This document shows, one piece after another, positions 43,536 to 52,233 of a DNA stretch of 64,000 nt. Source of the stretch: Bog-473 sp963737745 (GTDB taxonomy: Bacteria > Actinomycetota > Acidimicrobiia > Acidimicrobiales > RAAP-2); the NCBI GenBank assembly GCA_963737745.1, contig CAVTTR010000007.1, positions 434,001 through 498,000 of the forward strand. Reading direction: 5' to 3'. The notes below the pieces were generated by a model. It was not told the DNA's origin and made no database searches. It was given only the letters and a program-made list of their open reading frames with translations. The stretch's first letter is position 1. Each line of letters begins with the position of its first letter. A program made the translations under genes and the position numbers.

Positions 43536-44312
43536 TCAAACGGCTGGCGACAGCCCGCCGTCGAGGTTGATGGCCGTTCCCGTGAGATACGAGGCGCGGG
43601 CCGAGAGCAAGAAGGAAGCCAGGTCGGCGAATTCCTCTGCCCGGCCGATACGACCGAGCGGTATGGCGGCATTGCCCGCCATCCGCTCGTAATAGGCGGG
43701 GAGCTCCATTCCCGCCGCGGCAGCGGAGCGCTCCCACTGACCGCTTTCAATGAGGCCGATGAGCACGGCGTTGACGCGGACCCCCTCGGGACCGAGCTCT
43801 TTCGAGAGCGATTTCATCAGGGCCATGCCAGCCGCGCGGGAGACAGAGCTGGGGCCGCTGGCGGCTCCGGGCGCCTTGGCGGCCACGGCCAACGTGTACA
43901 GGGCGGCGCCCTTGCTCTGGCGCAAATACGGCAGGGCCATCCGGGTCAGACGCAGGGCGCCCATCAATTTCAGCTGTAGGTCGGCTTCCCAAACGGCATC
44001 GTCGCTGGACTCCAACGGCCCGCTGGCGGACCGGCCGGCGTTGTGCACGATCCCGTCGATCTTGCCCCATCGGCTTACCGCACCCTCGACGAAGCGAGCG
44101 ATGTCTTCGGCGTGCTCGACGTCGGCCTGCAGGGCCAGCACGTCGCCTCCATGGGCCGACAGGCCGATCTCGGCCGCGGCGAGTCGTTCTTTGTTGCGAC
44201 CGCAGACCCCCACCGACGCTCCCTCGGCGAGCAAACGGTAGGCCAGGGCCAGCCCGAGACCGTCGGTACCACCCGTGATGAGCACCACCTTGTTCGTCAA
44301 TTCGAGGTCCAC
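43536..44312 (-). CDS. SDR-family protein lacking the YxxxK catalytic pair
   Basis: A 258-residue short-chain dehydrogenase/reductase fold. The cofactor motif VLITGGTDGLGLAL and NAGRSASG are canonical, and the C-terminal GRIGRAEEFADLASFLLS and YLTGTAINLDGG are typical. At the catalytic site the expected Tyr-x-x-x-Lys reads Ser155-SVS-Arg159 (GPSSVSRAAGMALMKSL), so the usual proton relay is absent. It may be a divergent SDR subgroup or a binding protein. GTG 44312 shares one base with the permease stop TAG. Confidence 0.85.
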   Translation of the reverse strand: MDLELTNKVVLITGGTDGLGLALAYRLLAEGASVGVCGRNKERLAAAEIGLSAHGGDVLALQADVEHAEDIARFVEGAVSRWGKIDGIVHNAGRSASGPLESSDDAVWEADLQLKLMGALRLTRMALPYLRQSKGAALYTLAVAAKAPGAASGPSSVSRAAGMALMKSLSKELGPEGVRVNAVLIGLIESGQWERSAAAAGMELPAYYERMAGNAAIPLGRIGRAEEFADLASFLLSARASYLTGTAINLDGGLSPAV

Positions 44313-45937
44313 TAGTGCCTCTCGCTCTCCTCGAAGGGCTCGATGCCGAAGAGCCCTACGGGAACGCCGATGTCCTCGGGCACCCGAGTGGGCGTGTCGC
44401 GGTTGAGCACCTCACCGCGGAAGTAGGCGGGCCGGATCGCTTTGTACACGTACATCAAGATGACGCCGAGCAGCAGCACACCCACGTCGAGCGTGAAGAC
44501 ACCCCCGATGTACCGCTGCGTCCCGGGGACCTTCCATCGTGTGTAGCTGTTCACTGCGTTCCAGTAGTACCAAAAGGACCAACCCAGGCAAAACCACAGG
44601 ATCACACCACCGAGAAAGGGGATGATGCCGCGGATCCACAGGTTGCGTGCACTGTCGGTCAGGGTGGCTCTGTAGTACCAGACGCAGGTGAATCCGGTGA
44701 GACCGTAGTAGAAGGCGATCATGATGCCCAGGGCCGAGACCGAATCCTGAATCACGGTATCGCCGGAGGTGACGTAGTTCATCACCACGTACAAGACGAT
44801 GGAGACGCCACCCATGGCCAGCGTCGAGACCGTGGGCGTGAGGTACTTCTTGTGAATCTTGGCGAAGGCCGAGGGGATCGCCCTGTACACGGCCATGGAA
44901 AGAGTGGTGCGGGCGGTGGGAAGGATCGTGGTCTGAGTGGAAGCGGCAGCGGAGCTCAACACCATGAGGACGAGAAGGTGCGACAGCACGTTGGCGAAGC
45001 CCGAGGTGCCGAAGATCGAGGAACCGAGGACCGAGAGGACGTCGCCCGTGTTGTTCGGGTTCTCCAGCCCCACCCCCTTTGTCCCGATGCCAGCGTAGGA
45101 CTGGGTGGAGAGAACGACGAGGGCGTACGTGGCGAGGAGGACGACGGTTGACAACACAGCAGCCCGCCCGGGCGTCGTCTGGGAATCCTTGGTCTCCTCG
45201 TTCACCGAGACCGCGGTGTCCCAGCCCCAGTAAATGAAGAGCATCAGCGTGAATCCCACCATGAAGCCCGAGAAGGTGAAGTCATGGAGCGGGTTGAACC
45301 ACGACAAGCTGGGTGAGAGGTGTCCAGCCGGCGCCGTGCCATTGCCGACCTTGACCAGCGCCACGATAGAGAGCACGAGCAGCATGGTGAGTTCGATGCC
45401 CAAGAGGACCTTTTGGAAATTCGCCGAGATCTCGATGCCGACGTAACAGATAGCGGTCATCACCACGATCCACATGACACCGACCAACAGCACCCAGCCG
45501 CTGCTGGCGTTGTAGCCGATCCCCTTGGCGTTGAACAGAATAAAGACGTACTGCCCGGCCACCTGGGCCAAGCTGGCCATCACCAAGAGGTCGGCCGCCA
45601 CAATGCCCCACCCGCCCATCCAACCGGTCTTGGGCCCGAAGGCTCGAGCGCCCCAAGTGAAGGTCGTCCCACAGTCGGGATCGGCGTAGTTCATCTCCTT
45701 GTAGCCGTACGAGACGAACAGCATGGGGACGAAGGCGAGGATCGTGATGATCGGCGCCTGCAAACCGTTGATGGCGATGACGACGAATCCGAGCGTGGCG
45801 GCCAAGCTGTAGGCGGGAGCGGTTGAAGCGACGCCGACCACCACGGAGGAAATCAGCCCAAGAGCTCCGCCCTTTAGTCCCTTCTCACCGATGTTGCTGT
45901 CCGCACTTTCCGCGGGCGCCGCCGCCACATCTGTCAT
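44312..45937 (-). CDS. APC-superfamily amino acid/amine permease
   Basis: A 541-residue transporter with about 12-14 transmembrane helices. GLISSVVVGVASTAPAYSLAATLGF is the helix 1 substrate-binding region, FTWGARAFGPKTGWMGGW follows helix 2, and WGWDTAVSVNEETKDSQTTPGRA is the helix 6-7 loop typical of APC permeases. Start ATG 45937 has an AAGGGA site. It is overlapped downstream by the SDR gene, giving a permease-SDR-GNAT unit. Substrate cannot be assigned. Confidence 0.9.
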   Translation of the reverse strand: MTDVAAAPAESADSNIGEKGLKGGALGLISSVVVGVASTAPAYSLAATLGFVVIAINGLQAPIITILAFVPMLFVSYGYKEMNYADPDCGTTFTWGARAFGPKTGWMGGWGIVAADLLVMASLAQVAGQYVFILFNAKGIGYNASSGWVLLVGVMWIVVMTAICYVGIEISANFQKVLLGIELTMLLVLSIVALVKVGNGTAPAGHLSPSLSWFNPLHDFTFSGFMVGFTLMLFIYWGWDTAVSVNEETKDSQTTPGRAAVLSTVVLLATYALVVLSTQSYAGIGTKGVGLENPNNTGDVLSVLGSSIFGTSGFANVLSHLLVLMVLSSAAASTQTTILPTARTTLSMAVYRAIPSAFAKIHKKYLTPTVSTLAMGGVSIVLYVVMNYVTSGDTVIQDSVSALGIMIAFYYGLTGFTCVWYYRATLTDSARNLWIRGIIPFLGGVILWFCLGWSFWYYWNAVNSYTRWKVPGTQRYIGGVFTLDVGVLLLGVILMYVYKAIRPAYFRGEVLNRDTPTRVPEDIGVPVGLFGIEPFEESERH

Positions 45938-46105
45938 GGAGATCCCTTCGGGAGATGGTGGCACGTACCCTACCTAATCGATGTCCCAAATGGATCATTC
46001 ATGTCACCGCATCCGTCGCTCTCGGACACCATTGGCGAGGTCGATATCGATTACGTCAAGGTGGCGAATTGCGCGAACGGAATCGTCTTGCGTTCCCCCG
46101 CGTGA

Positions 46106-46831
46106 TTAATCGACCGCTTCGCTGTCGATGTGGCGTCGCAACTCTTCGAGGCTGGTGGCCAACAACCGCGAGACGTGCATCTGGCTCACACCAATGGTTG
46201 CGGCGATCTCTGATTGCGTCAGGCCCTGGACGAATCGCATGCGAAGAATCGTCTGCTCGCGCAGTGGCAGCATCGCCAGAGCGGGAGCCAGGAGTGCACG
46301 CTCCTCGACGGCGTCGTAGCGCACATCGCGCTCGCCCATACGAGCCGACAGTGGATCGTCCTCGTTCTCCGAGGCATCGATGGAGGTGGCGCGATAACCC
46401 TGGCCCGCCTCAATTGCCTCGAGGACTGCCTCTTCACTGGACCCGGTCATCTCGGCCAGCTCGGCCACAGTCGGGCTCCGACCGAGTTGCTGTACCAGGG
46501 TCGAGGTGGCATGGCCGAGCTCGAGATAGAGCTCCTGGACCCGGCGGCTGGCGCGCACCGCCCATCCCTTGTCGCGGAAGTGCCGCTTCAACTCTCCGAT
46601 GATGGTCCGCGTGGCGAAGGCGGCAAAATCGACGCCCCGATCGGGATCGAAGCGATCAACCGACTTCACCAAAGCCACCGAGGCCACTTGGACCAAGTCC
46701 TCCAGTGGCTCGCCACGATGCAAGAAGCGGCGCGCCAGCTGATGAGCCAGACCGAGATTGTCGGTGATCATTTGGTTCCGCTCCACCTCAGTGAAGGCGG
46801 GACGCTCGGGCCCTCCCTCCACTTCCTTCAC
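46106..46831 (-). CDS. SigB/SigF-type alternative sigma factor
   Basis: Group 3 sigma-70 factor for stress or stationary phase. Region 2 (LGLAHQLARRFLHRGEPLEDL, VQVASVALVKSVDRFDP, TIIGELKRHFRDKGWAVRASRR), region 3 (QQLGRSPTVAELAEMTG) and region 4 (LREQTILRMRFVQGLTQSEIAATIG, VSQMHVSRLL) are complete. The start is uncertain. GTG 46831 gives the normal N-terminal length; ATG 46921 or 46945 would overlap the upstream rsbW-like gene. As third gene after the antagonist and RsbW-like genes it is presumably held inactive by partner switching. Confidence 0.92.
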   Translation of the reverse strand: MKEVEGGPERPAFTEVERNQMITDNLGLAHQLARRFLHRGEPLEDLVQVASVALVKSVDRFDPDRGVDFAAFATRTIIGELKRHFRDKGWAVRASRRVQELYLELGHATSTLVQQLGRSPTVAELAEMTGSSEEAVLEAIEAGQGYRATSIDASENEDDPLSARMGERDVRYDAVEERALLAPALAMLPLREQTILRMRFVQGLTQSEIAATIGVSQMHVSRLLATSLEELRRHIDSEAVD

Positions 46832-46868
46832 TTGGTGAGCGGGAGCAGGGGTGTCGTGCGACGCCCTG

Positions 46869-47312
46869 TCACGCCAGAGACTCCTTCCTCCGCTTGCGTA
46901 GCCAAGCGCGTACCGATCCATCCTCCTGCATGCGACCGTGCTCATCTACCAGCGCGGCCAGAATTTGCTCGCTGAGCTCATCGGCCTCGTCGCCGTCGGC
47001 GTCGCGCACATCACCGGCTGGTACCGCACCAATCAAGGTGCAGGCGATGTCCAACGATTCGGGTAACACGGTGAAATCAAGGCGAAGGTCCCCGTGGCGG
47101 GCATCGCTGCCCTGCAGGGCGAGGAGGCAGAGTTCGCCAACGGCCAGACGAAGATCTTCGAGCTCTTCGATGTCGAAGCCGACGCGGGTGGCGATCGCCG
47201 AGGCGACGAGCCGGGCCAACACGACCAGATCGCCGCGAGCGGGAAACGTCAACACCACCTGATCGCCATCGCCCAAGGTTGAATTACCGGTGAATTCCGG
47301 CTCGTCGATCAC
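46869..47312 (-). CDS. RsbW-like anti-sigma regulatory protein, degenerate ATP site
   Basis: A 147-residue HATPase-fold protein placed as an anti-sigma factor. FPARGDLVVLARLVASAIATRVG and EDLRLAVGELCLLALQGS correspond to the RsbW/SpoIIAB N-terminal strands and N-box helix. The N-box Asn is missing (GELCLLAL against the usual EACTNAV) and no DxGxG box follows, so ATP binding or kinase activity is doubtful. GTG 47312 overlaps the antagonist stop (GTGA). It may bind sigma or STAS without phosphorylating (inference). Confidence 0.78.
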   Translation of the reverse strand: MIDEPEFTGNSTLGDGDQVVLTFPARGDLVVLARLVASAIATRVGFDIEELEDLRLAVGELCLLALQGSDARHGDLRLDFTVLPESLDIACTLIGAVPAGDVRDADGDEADELSEQILAALVDEHGRMQEDGSVRAWLRKRRKESLA

Positions 47313-47650
47313 GGCGACTTCACCTCGGCCACGGTGTCCACCAATGGGAAGACCTTGTTCAAGCCGGTGATCTCGAAGATCTTCTTTATCCGGGGATCGG
47401 TGACCACCACGTGCAATTCCCCGCCCATCTCGCGGCAACGCTTCAGGCCGCCGACGAGCACACCCAATGCCGTCGAGTCGAGAAAGGTCACGTCAAGCAG
47501 GTCGAGCACCACGGTGGCCCGCCCCTCCGCTATGACCCGGTGGAGTGACTCGCGCAACTGCGGGGCAGTGGCGACGTCGATTTCGCCCACGACGGTTATG
47601 ACGGGAAAGCCCTGATCAGTCCGTTCTTCTATATGAAACTCTTGCTCCAT
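47309..47650 (-). CDS. STAS-domain anti-sigma factor antagonist (RsbV-like)
   Basis: A 113-residue STAS protein. The conserved phosphorylatable Ser59 is in VTFLDSTALGVLVGGLKRC, preceded by VITVVGEIDVATAPQLRESL. Dephosphorylated, such proteins pull RsbW off the sigma factor. ATG 47650 (MEQEFHIEE) is used rather than the longer open frame. It is the first gene of the antagonist/anti-sigma/sigma unit and is divergent from the PP2C phosphatase that should act on Ser59. Confidence 0.93.
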   Translation of the reverse strand: MEQEFHIEERTDQGFPVITVVGEIDVATAPQLRESLHRVIAEGRATVVLDLLDVTFLDSTALGVLVGGLKRCREMGGELHVVVTDPRIKKIFEITGLNKVFPLVDTVAEVKSP

Positions 47651-47725
47651 GGCGCCCCTGTTCTGGGTTCGAGGACAGCGACCCCCGCTGCGGTGGGTTT
47701 CCTGCAATGGCGATTGATCAGCGGA

Positions 47726-47752
47726 CCTATAGCCAACGGATCCCAATGTAAA
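47726..47752 (-). promoter_or_regulatory. Candidate promoter of the sigma operon
   Basis: On the minus strand TTTACA and TATAGG hexamers are separated by 15 bp, 76 nt upstream of the antagonist start in the divergent region. The match to the housekeeping consensus is moderate and the spacer short. No clear GTTT-N15-GGGTAT (SigB/SigF) promoter is seen here, so autoregulation is not supported by this site. Confidence 0.35.
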
Positions 47753-47892
47753 CCACCCGATGTTTCCTACGACCCCAACCAGGGTAGAAGCTTCACACTA
47801 CAACCCCCGGTGCAAGCTTCGTGGGGGGCGGAAGCGCAATAGCGTTGTAGCTGGCATCTATGCCCACGACGGCTGTCGGGGGGAGGGTTTGC

Positions 47893-50800
47893 GTGGCGGG
47901 ACAAGAAAGCAACGAGCCACCGGCCGATAGTTCCGATGGCCCCCCTCCCAAGGACCGCATAGAGCTCGTCTCCATGACGGTGGCGGTCGTGTGGGTCTCG
48001 GCCGTCGCGGTGGTCGACGCCGTCTACGGCGGAAAATTCGGCCTCATGGGTTTCCTGGCCATCGGTCCCTTCATTGCCGCCGCTTTCGCCGGCCCGCGAC
48101 GCACCGCTCTCGTCGGTCTCTACGCCACGTTCTTCTCCATCGTGTTGAGCACGCCGCCGCGCCAGTACGACCAGCTGAACCATTTCCTTCGCGTCTTCAC
48201 CTTGCTGGCCAGCTCGGGCGTTGCCATCTGGATTTCCTATTTGCGGAGCCAGCGCAACAAGCAGTTGTGGTCGGCTCAGACGGAGACTCGCATCGAGCGA
48301 CGGAGACGGGTCGCAGCCGAGACGGCCCAGAGCATGCAGGCCCTGGCACGTGCGTTGACGACCTCGGCCGACCCGGCGCAGGTCGCCGACGCCGTGTTCG
48401 GCGCCTTCCGCGACGAGTTGAGTGTCGATGCCGCTGCGTTCGCCACGACGAACGAACGAGGAGTGCTGTGCGTGCACCGTCGCTTCGGTTACCAGGAGGA
48501 TGAATCGGAGAGCGCGCTCGTAGCAGCCATGGAGCCCGACGGTGAACTATGGCAGGTTCTGGCACAACGGGTGGGCTTTTTCGTTGACTCCGCCGATCAG
48601 CGGCGACACGGCCAACCCCGAACAAGAGCCCTCGTCGAAAGCAGCAGGTTCAGCTCCTTCGCCGTCGTGCCGCTGGTCGTCTCCGATCACGCAGTGGGTG
48701 CCGTCGTGGTGCAGTGGATCAAACCGCGATCAATCACCGAAGCTGACAAGCGGTTCCTCTTCACCATTACGGGAGCCGCGGCGCAAGCCGTCGAGCGGGC
48801 GCGCCTGACCTTGACCGAGTTCATCAACCTCGAGCGCAGCCAGCACCTCCAGCACCTGAGCTCGGCGCTGGCGGCGGCGACGACGCCGAGTGAAGTGGCG
48901 CGCGAAGCCATTGCCGGTGGACGCCGCGCCCTCGGCGCACAGTCTGCGGCCTGTCGCGTCCCCGTCGCCGGCGGACGTTCGCTCTCGTGTCTGGCCAGTA
49001 GTGGCCAGCCGGGGTTACTTTCCCGCGAGCTGGTCCCGGTGGACGACAGTCCCTCCGGATCGACGTTCACGTCCGGCCGCACGATCACCACGACCATCGG
49101 CGTGGCGGTGCGATCCGAGGGCGACCTGTCGCTCGAGATCGTGCCCAGCGTCATGATGGAGCTCGGACAACCGGTCACCATCGTGACCGAAGCTCTGATG
49201 GGGAGCGTCGGGTCGCTCGGGGTGCTCAGTCTGGCCTTCGTGGGTCGGCCGGAGCCGAGTGAACCGGAGCTTCGCTTCCTCTCCACGCTGGCCGGGCTCA
49301 CCGCACAGGCGCTCGAGCGCGCGCAGCTCTTCGAACAAGAACGACAGGCTCTGCGAGAGGCCGAGGAGGGCCGGGAACGCCTATCCCTACTGTCGGACGT
49401 CACGAAGCTGTTGAGCTCGAGTCTGGACCCGACCATCGTGATCCAACGAACGATGAACCTCGTCGTCGGACGGTTGTCCGATGCCTGTGTCGTCCAGGTC
49501 CCGGGCGAGAGCGGACTGCAAAGGCTCAGCGTGCGGTCAGGCGAGATCCTCGAATCTCCCACGGAGCAGAGACTGATCGGCCTGGACGGCATTCCGTTCG
49601 ACTCGGACGCACCGGCGGCGATCGCCTATAGGACTGGTCGGATCCAGCTGGCTCCGACCGCCTTCCCCGATGGCGACGGCGAGGGCGAGGCCACGGCCCT
49701 GGCCATCCCCTTCGCGGCAAACGGGGAGGTGATCGGGGTCATGACGTTCTTCGACGGTCCGGGGCGCACCTTTGAGCCCGATGACATCTCCTTGGCCACG
49801 GAGGTGGCGAGCCGGACCGGCGTGGCGCTTTCCAACGCCACGCGGTTCCAACGAGAACACGTCGTGGCCGAGGTACTCCAGCGCGCCGTGCTCCCCGATT
49901 ACCTCCCGACCGTCACGGGGCTCCAATTCGATGCCGAGTACCGGGCCGGCGCCGCCGGCACCTACGTGGGCGGCGACTGGTACGACGTCTTCCAGCTCGA
50001 TGAGGACCGGGTCATTTTCAGCGTGGGCGACGTCATGGGCAAGGGGGCACCGGCGGCGGCCCTCATGGGACAGGTCCGTAGCGCCATACGGGCCTACGCC
50101 GTTGCAGGCCAGACCCCGTCCGAAGTGCTGACATCGCTCGATCGACTCTTCGACGTCCTCGTGGAGGACCGTGTCGTCACGGTCGTGGTCGGTTCGATCA
50201 ATCCGAAATCCGGCACGGTTCACATCGCCAACGCCGGTCATCCGTCTCCCCTCATCGTCCGAGCCGCCGGCAATACGGCCTTCTCTTCCCTGCAGAGCTC
50301 GCTGCTCATCGCAGCCGGGCTCGGGGGACCAGAACGGCCGGCCTACGACGTGGCCCTCTCGCCGGGCGATGCCCTCGTCATGTACTCGGACGGGCTCATC
50401 GAACGTCGCGGTGAGCTCATCACCGTGGGCATGCAACGTCTGGCCGACGTTGCCACCGCTGTTGCCTGCGAAAAGTGGCCGGAGCGGGTGGCCTCGGAAT
50501 TGGCCACGCGGCTCGGCGATGACGAGACGGCGGACGACGTTGTCGTCCTGGCCGTGCGCTACGTCGGGCCCCTCGGCGAGGGCGACGATACAGATCCAGC
50601 GCTCGTGGGTACAGAGCGCAGTGGTATGTCCACGCTGCGCCTTGACCCGATTGTGGAGAGCACCCCACGGGCGCGGCATTGGATCACCGAGCGCCTGCGC
50701 GACGTCCCAGCCGAAGTAAGCGAGTGCGCCGCCCTTCTGACCTCGGAGTTAGTCACCAACGCCGTGTTGCATGCCGCCACCCCATTCACCGTCACCCTGC

Positions 50801-51567
50801 ACCTCATGGCCGATCGCATCCGGGTCGACGTGGCCGACGGCAATCCGGTTGCCCCTTCGGTAAAGGACTACGCCACCGACGCCGCCACCGGCCGCGGGCT
50901 CACGCTCTTCAACACCTTGGCCTCGGACTGGGGTGTCCAGCCCGTCATCGGCGGCAAAATCGTGTGGTTCGAACTGCCCGTTGACTACGCCGTCGTCCCG
51001 GCGGCGATGTCCGATGGAACCTTTCGCTTCGATCTCGTTGGCCTGGCGCAGGCGGAATTACACGACGCGCCAGATTCGCAACCGCTGGTGCAGCTCAAGC
51101 TTCTTGGCGTGCCGGTAGCGCTGCTCCAAAAGGCCAGCGAGGAGTACGAGGCGCTCTTTCGCGAGCTTCGCCTCATGAAGGAACGTTCGGTGGCGAATCC
51201 CTCCTTGCTGCCAGAACGACTGACCGCCTTGCTCTCGGAGATCGGGACCCGGTTCAGCGGTCTCGGACCAGGCGTCGACGAGGGTTGGCAGGAGGTCGTT
51301 GACGCCAAGAAGGTGGCTCACGACTGGCATCTGGCCCTCCCCCAGTCGGCCGAGACCGCCTGCGTTCTCTACGACGCCATGCTCGACGAAGCGGACGAGT
51401 TCGGCCAGGTGGCACAGCTGCTCACACTGCCCGCTTCGGCGTCCAGTGTGGCGGTGCGCCGGTGGTTTCTTTCCGAGCTGGTGTCCCAGTTACGAGGCAA
51501 TGCGCCTATTCCCTGGCCTCAGAGCCGGTTGCATCGCGAGTTGATGCAGCGCGCCTCATCGACCTGA
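47893..51567 (+). CDS. Membrane GAF/PP2C phosphatase/HATPase regulator (RsbU-RsbW fusion)
   Basis: A very large regulator, about 1224 residues. Order (counted from ATG 47860): four membrane helices (about 37-130), three GAF-like domains (about 160-660), and a SpoIIE/PP2C phosphatase with metal Asp in GGDWYDVFQL, FSVGDVMGKGAPAAALMG and MYSDGLIERRG. An HATPase domain follows with an intact N-box (SELVTNAVLHA), VADGNP and GRGLTLF. A 180-residue all-alpha C-terminal region ends it. GTG 47893 has GGAGGG at the right distance. It is divergent from the antagonist gene. It should sense a signal, dephosphorylate the STAS Ser and perhaps re-phosphorylate it. Confidence 0.9.
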   Translation: MAGQESNEPPADSSDGPPPKDRIELVSMTVAVVWVSAVAVVDAVYGGKFGLMGFLAIGPFIAAAFAGPRRTALVGLYATFFSIVLSTPPRQYDQLNHFLRVFTLLASSGVAIWISYLRSQRNKQLWSAQTETRIERRRRVAAETAQSMQALARALTTSADPAQVADAVFGAFRDELSVDAAAFATTNERGVLCVHRRFGYQEDESESALVAAMEPDGELWQVLAQRVGFFVDSADQRRHGQPRTRALVESSRFSSFAVVPLVVSDHAVGAVVVQWIKPRSITEADKRFLFTITGAAAQAVERARLTLTEFINLERSQHLQHLSSALAAATTPSEVAREAIAGGRRALGAQSAACRVPVAGGRSLSCLASSGQPGLLSRELVPVDDSPSGSTFTSGRTITTTIGVAVRSEGDLSLEIVPSVMMELGQPVTIVTEALMGSVGSLGVLSLAFVGRPEPSEPELRFLSTLAGLTAQALERAQLFEQERQALREAEEGRERLSLLSDVTKLLSSSLDPTIVIQRTMNLVVGRLSDACVVQVPGESGLQRLSVRSGEILESPTEQRLIGLDGIPFDSDAPAAIAYRTGRIQLAPTAFPDGDGEGEATALAIPFAANGEVIGVMTFFDGPGRTFEPDDISLATEVASRTGVALSNATRFQREHVVAEVLQRAVLPDYLPTVTGLQFDAEYRAGAAGTYVGGDWYDVFQLDEDRVIFSVGDVMGKGAPAAALMGQVRSAIRAYAVAGQTPSEVLTSLDRLFDVLVEDRVVTVVVGSINPKSGTVHIANAGHPSPLIVRAAGNTAFSSLQSSLLIAAGLGGPERPAYDVALSPGDALVMYSDGLIERRGELITVGMQRLADVATAVACEKWPERVASELATRLGDDETADDVVVLAVRYVGPLGEGDDTDPALVGTERSGMSTLRLDPIVESTPRARHWITERLRDVPAEVSECAALLTSELVTNAVLHAATPFTVTLHLMADRIRVDVADGNPVAPSVKDYATDAATGRGLTLFNTLASDWGVQPVIGGKIVWFELPVDYAVVPAAMSDGTFRFDLVGLAQAELHDAPDSQPLVQLKLLGVPVALLQKASEEYEALFRELRLMKERSVANPSLLPERLTALLSEIGTRFSGLGPGVDEGWQEVVDAKKVAHDWHLALPQSAETACVLYDAMLDEADEFGQVAQLLTLPASASSVAVRRWFLSELVSQLRGNAPIPWPQSRLHRELMQRASST

Positions 51568-51586
51568 GGGCCTCATCGACCTGAGG
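51554..51586. repeat. Tandem 17-bp repeat forming two hairpins at a gene end
   Basis: CCTCATCGACCTGAGG occurs twice in direct tandem (51554-51570 with one extra G, 51571-51586). Each copy folds as CCTCA-6 nt-TGAGG. The stop codon of the phosphatase gene lies in the first copy. It sits in the 36-nt space before the convergent ParA-like gene and may act as a terminator pair. Confidence 0.6.
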
Positions 51587-51603
51587 TCAGAGTCGACCCC
51601 AGG

Positions 51604-52185
51604 TCAGCGGCGCTTTCCGATTGCCTTCTTGAGCACCTGGCCGTAGAGCTCGAGCCCCTCCAGCGACAGGCGGGCAGACGGACCGCTGGCGATCGATACC
51701 CGCTCAGGAATGATCCCCCACACCGGGACGTCGAGCTCGCCCCACCATTCCACGGTCGCTTCGAGATCCCTGGTGCCGAGACGGGCCGAGCAGATGACGA
51801 CACCAGCCGGGATGTTGGCCGGCGTCATTTCGAGCGTGGCGACGACCCGATTCGGCTCCACGCCACCAGCCCGGGTTGGGATCACGACTGCGTCGGCGCG
51901 GGCCAGTGCTGCCCGTACGATGCGCTCGTCACCCGGAGGCGTGTCGACGACGGCAAAGCCCTTTCCGGTCTCCATCGCTCTGGCCACGGTTCTCTCCGAC
52001 GGCGCTTCCACCAGCTCGACGCCGGGAATAGGCATCGTTTCGAACCATTCGGCCGAGGATGCCTGACGGTCGGCGTCCACCAAAAAGACGGCATCGCGCC
52101 CGCGTTCGGCTGCCGCGCCGGCCAAATAGACGGCCGTGGTCGTCTTTCCCACGCCGCCCTTGACGTTGCTCACCACAATGTTCAT
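51604..52185 (-). CDS. Orphan ParA/MinD-like ATPase
   Basis: A 193-residue P-loop ATPase of the ParA/MinD class. Deviant Walker A is KGGVGKTTTAVYLA with the signature Lys, Walker A' VDADRQASSAEWF and Walker B FAVVDTPPGDE. The protein is short, like small type Ib or plasmid ParA proteins, and has no N-terminal DNA-binding domain. No parB or parS site is evident beside it, so its cargo is unknown. It is convergent with the phosphatase gene. Confidence 0.88.
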   Translation of the reverse strand: MNIVVSNVKGGVGKTTTAVYLAGAAAERGRDAVFLVDADRQASSAEWFETMPIPGVELVEAPSERTVARAMETGKGFAVVDTPPGDERIVRAALARADAVVIPTRAGGVEPNRVVATLEMTPANIPAGVVICSARLGTRDLEATVEWWGELDVPVWGIIPERVSIASGPSARLSLEGLELYGQVLKKAIGKRR

Positions 52186-52233
52186 TGCCAGATGACCTCC
52201 ATTCGTAGGGTAGCCAACCCGTGTGCCCGGTTC

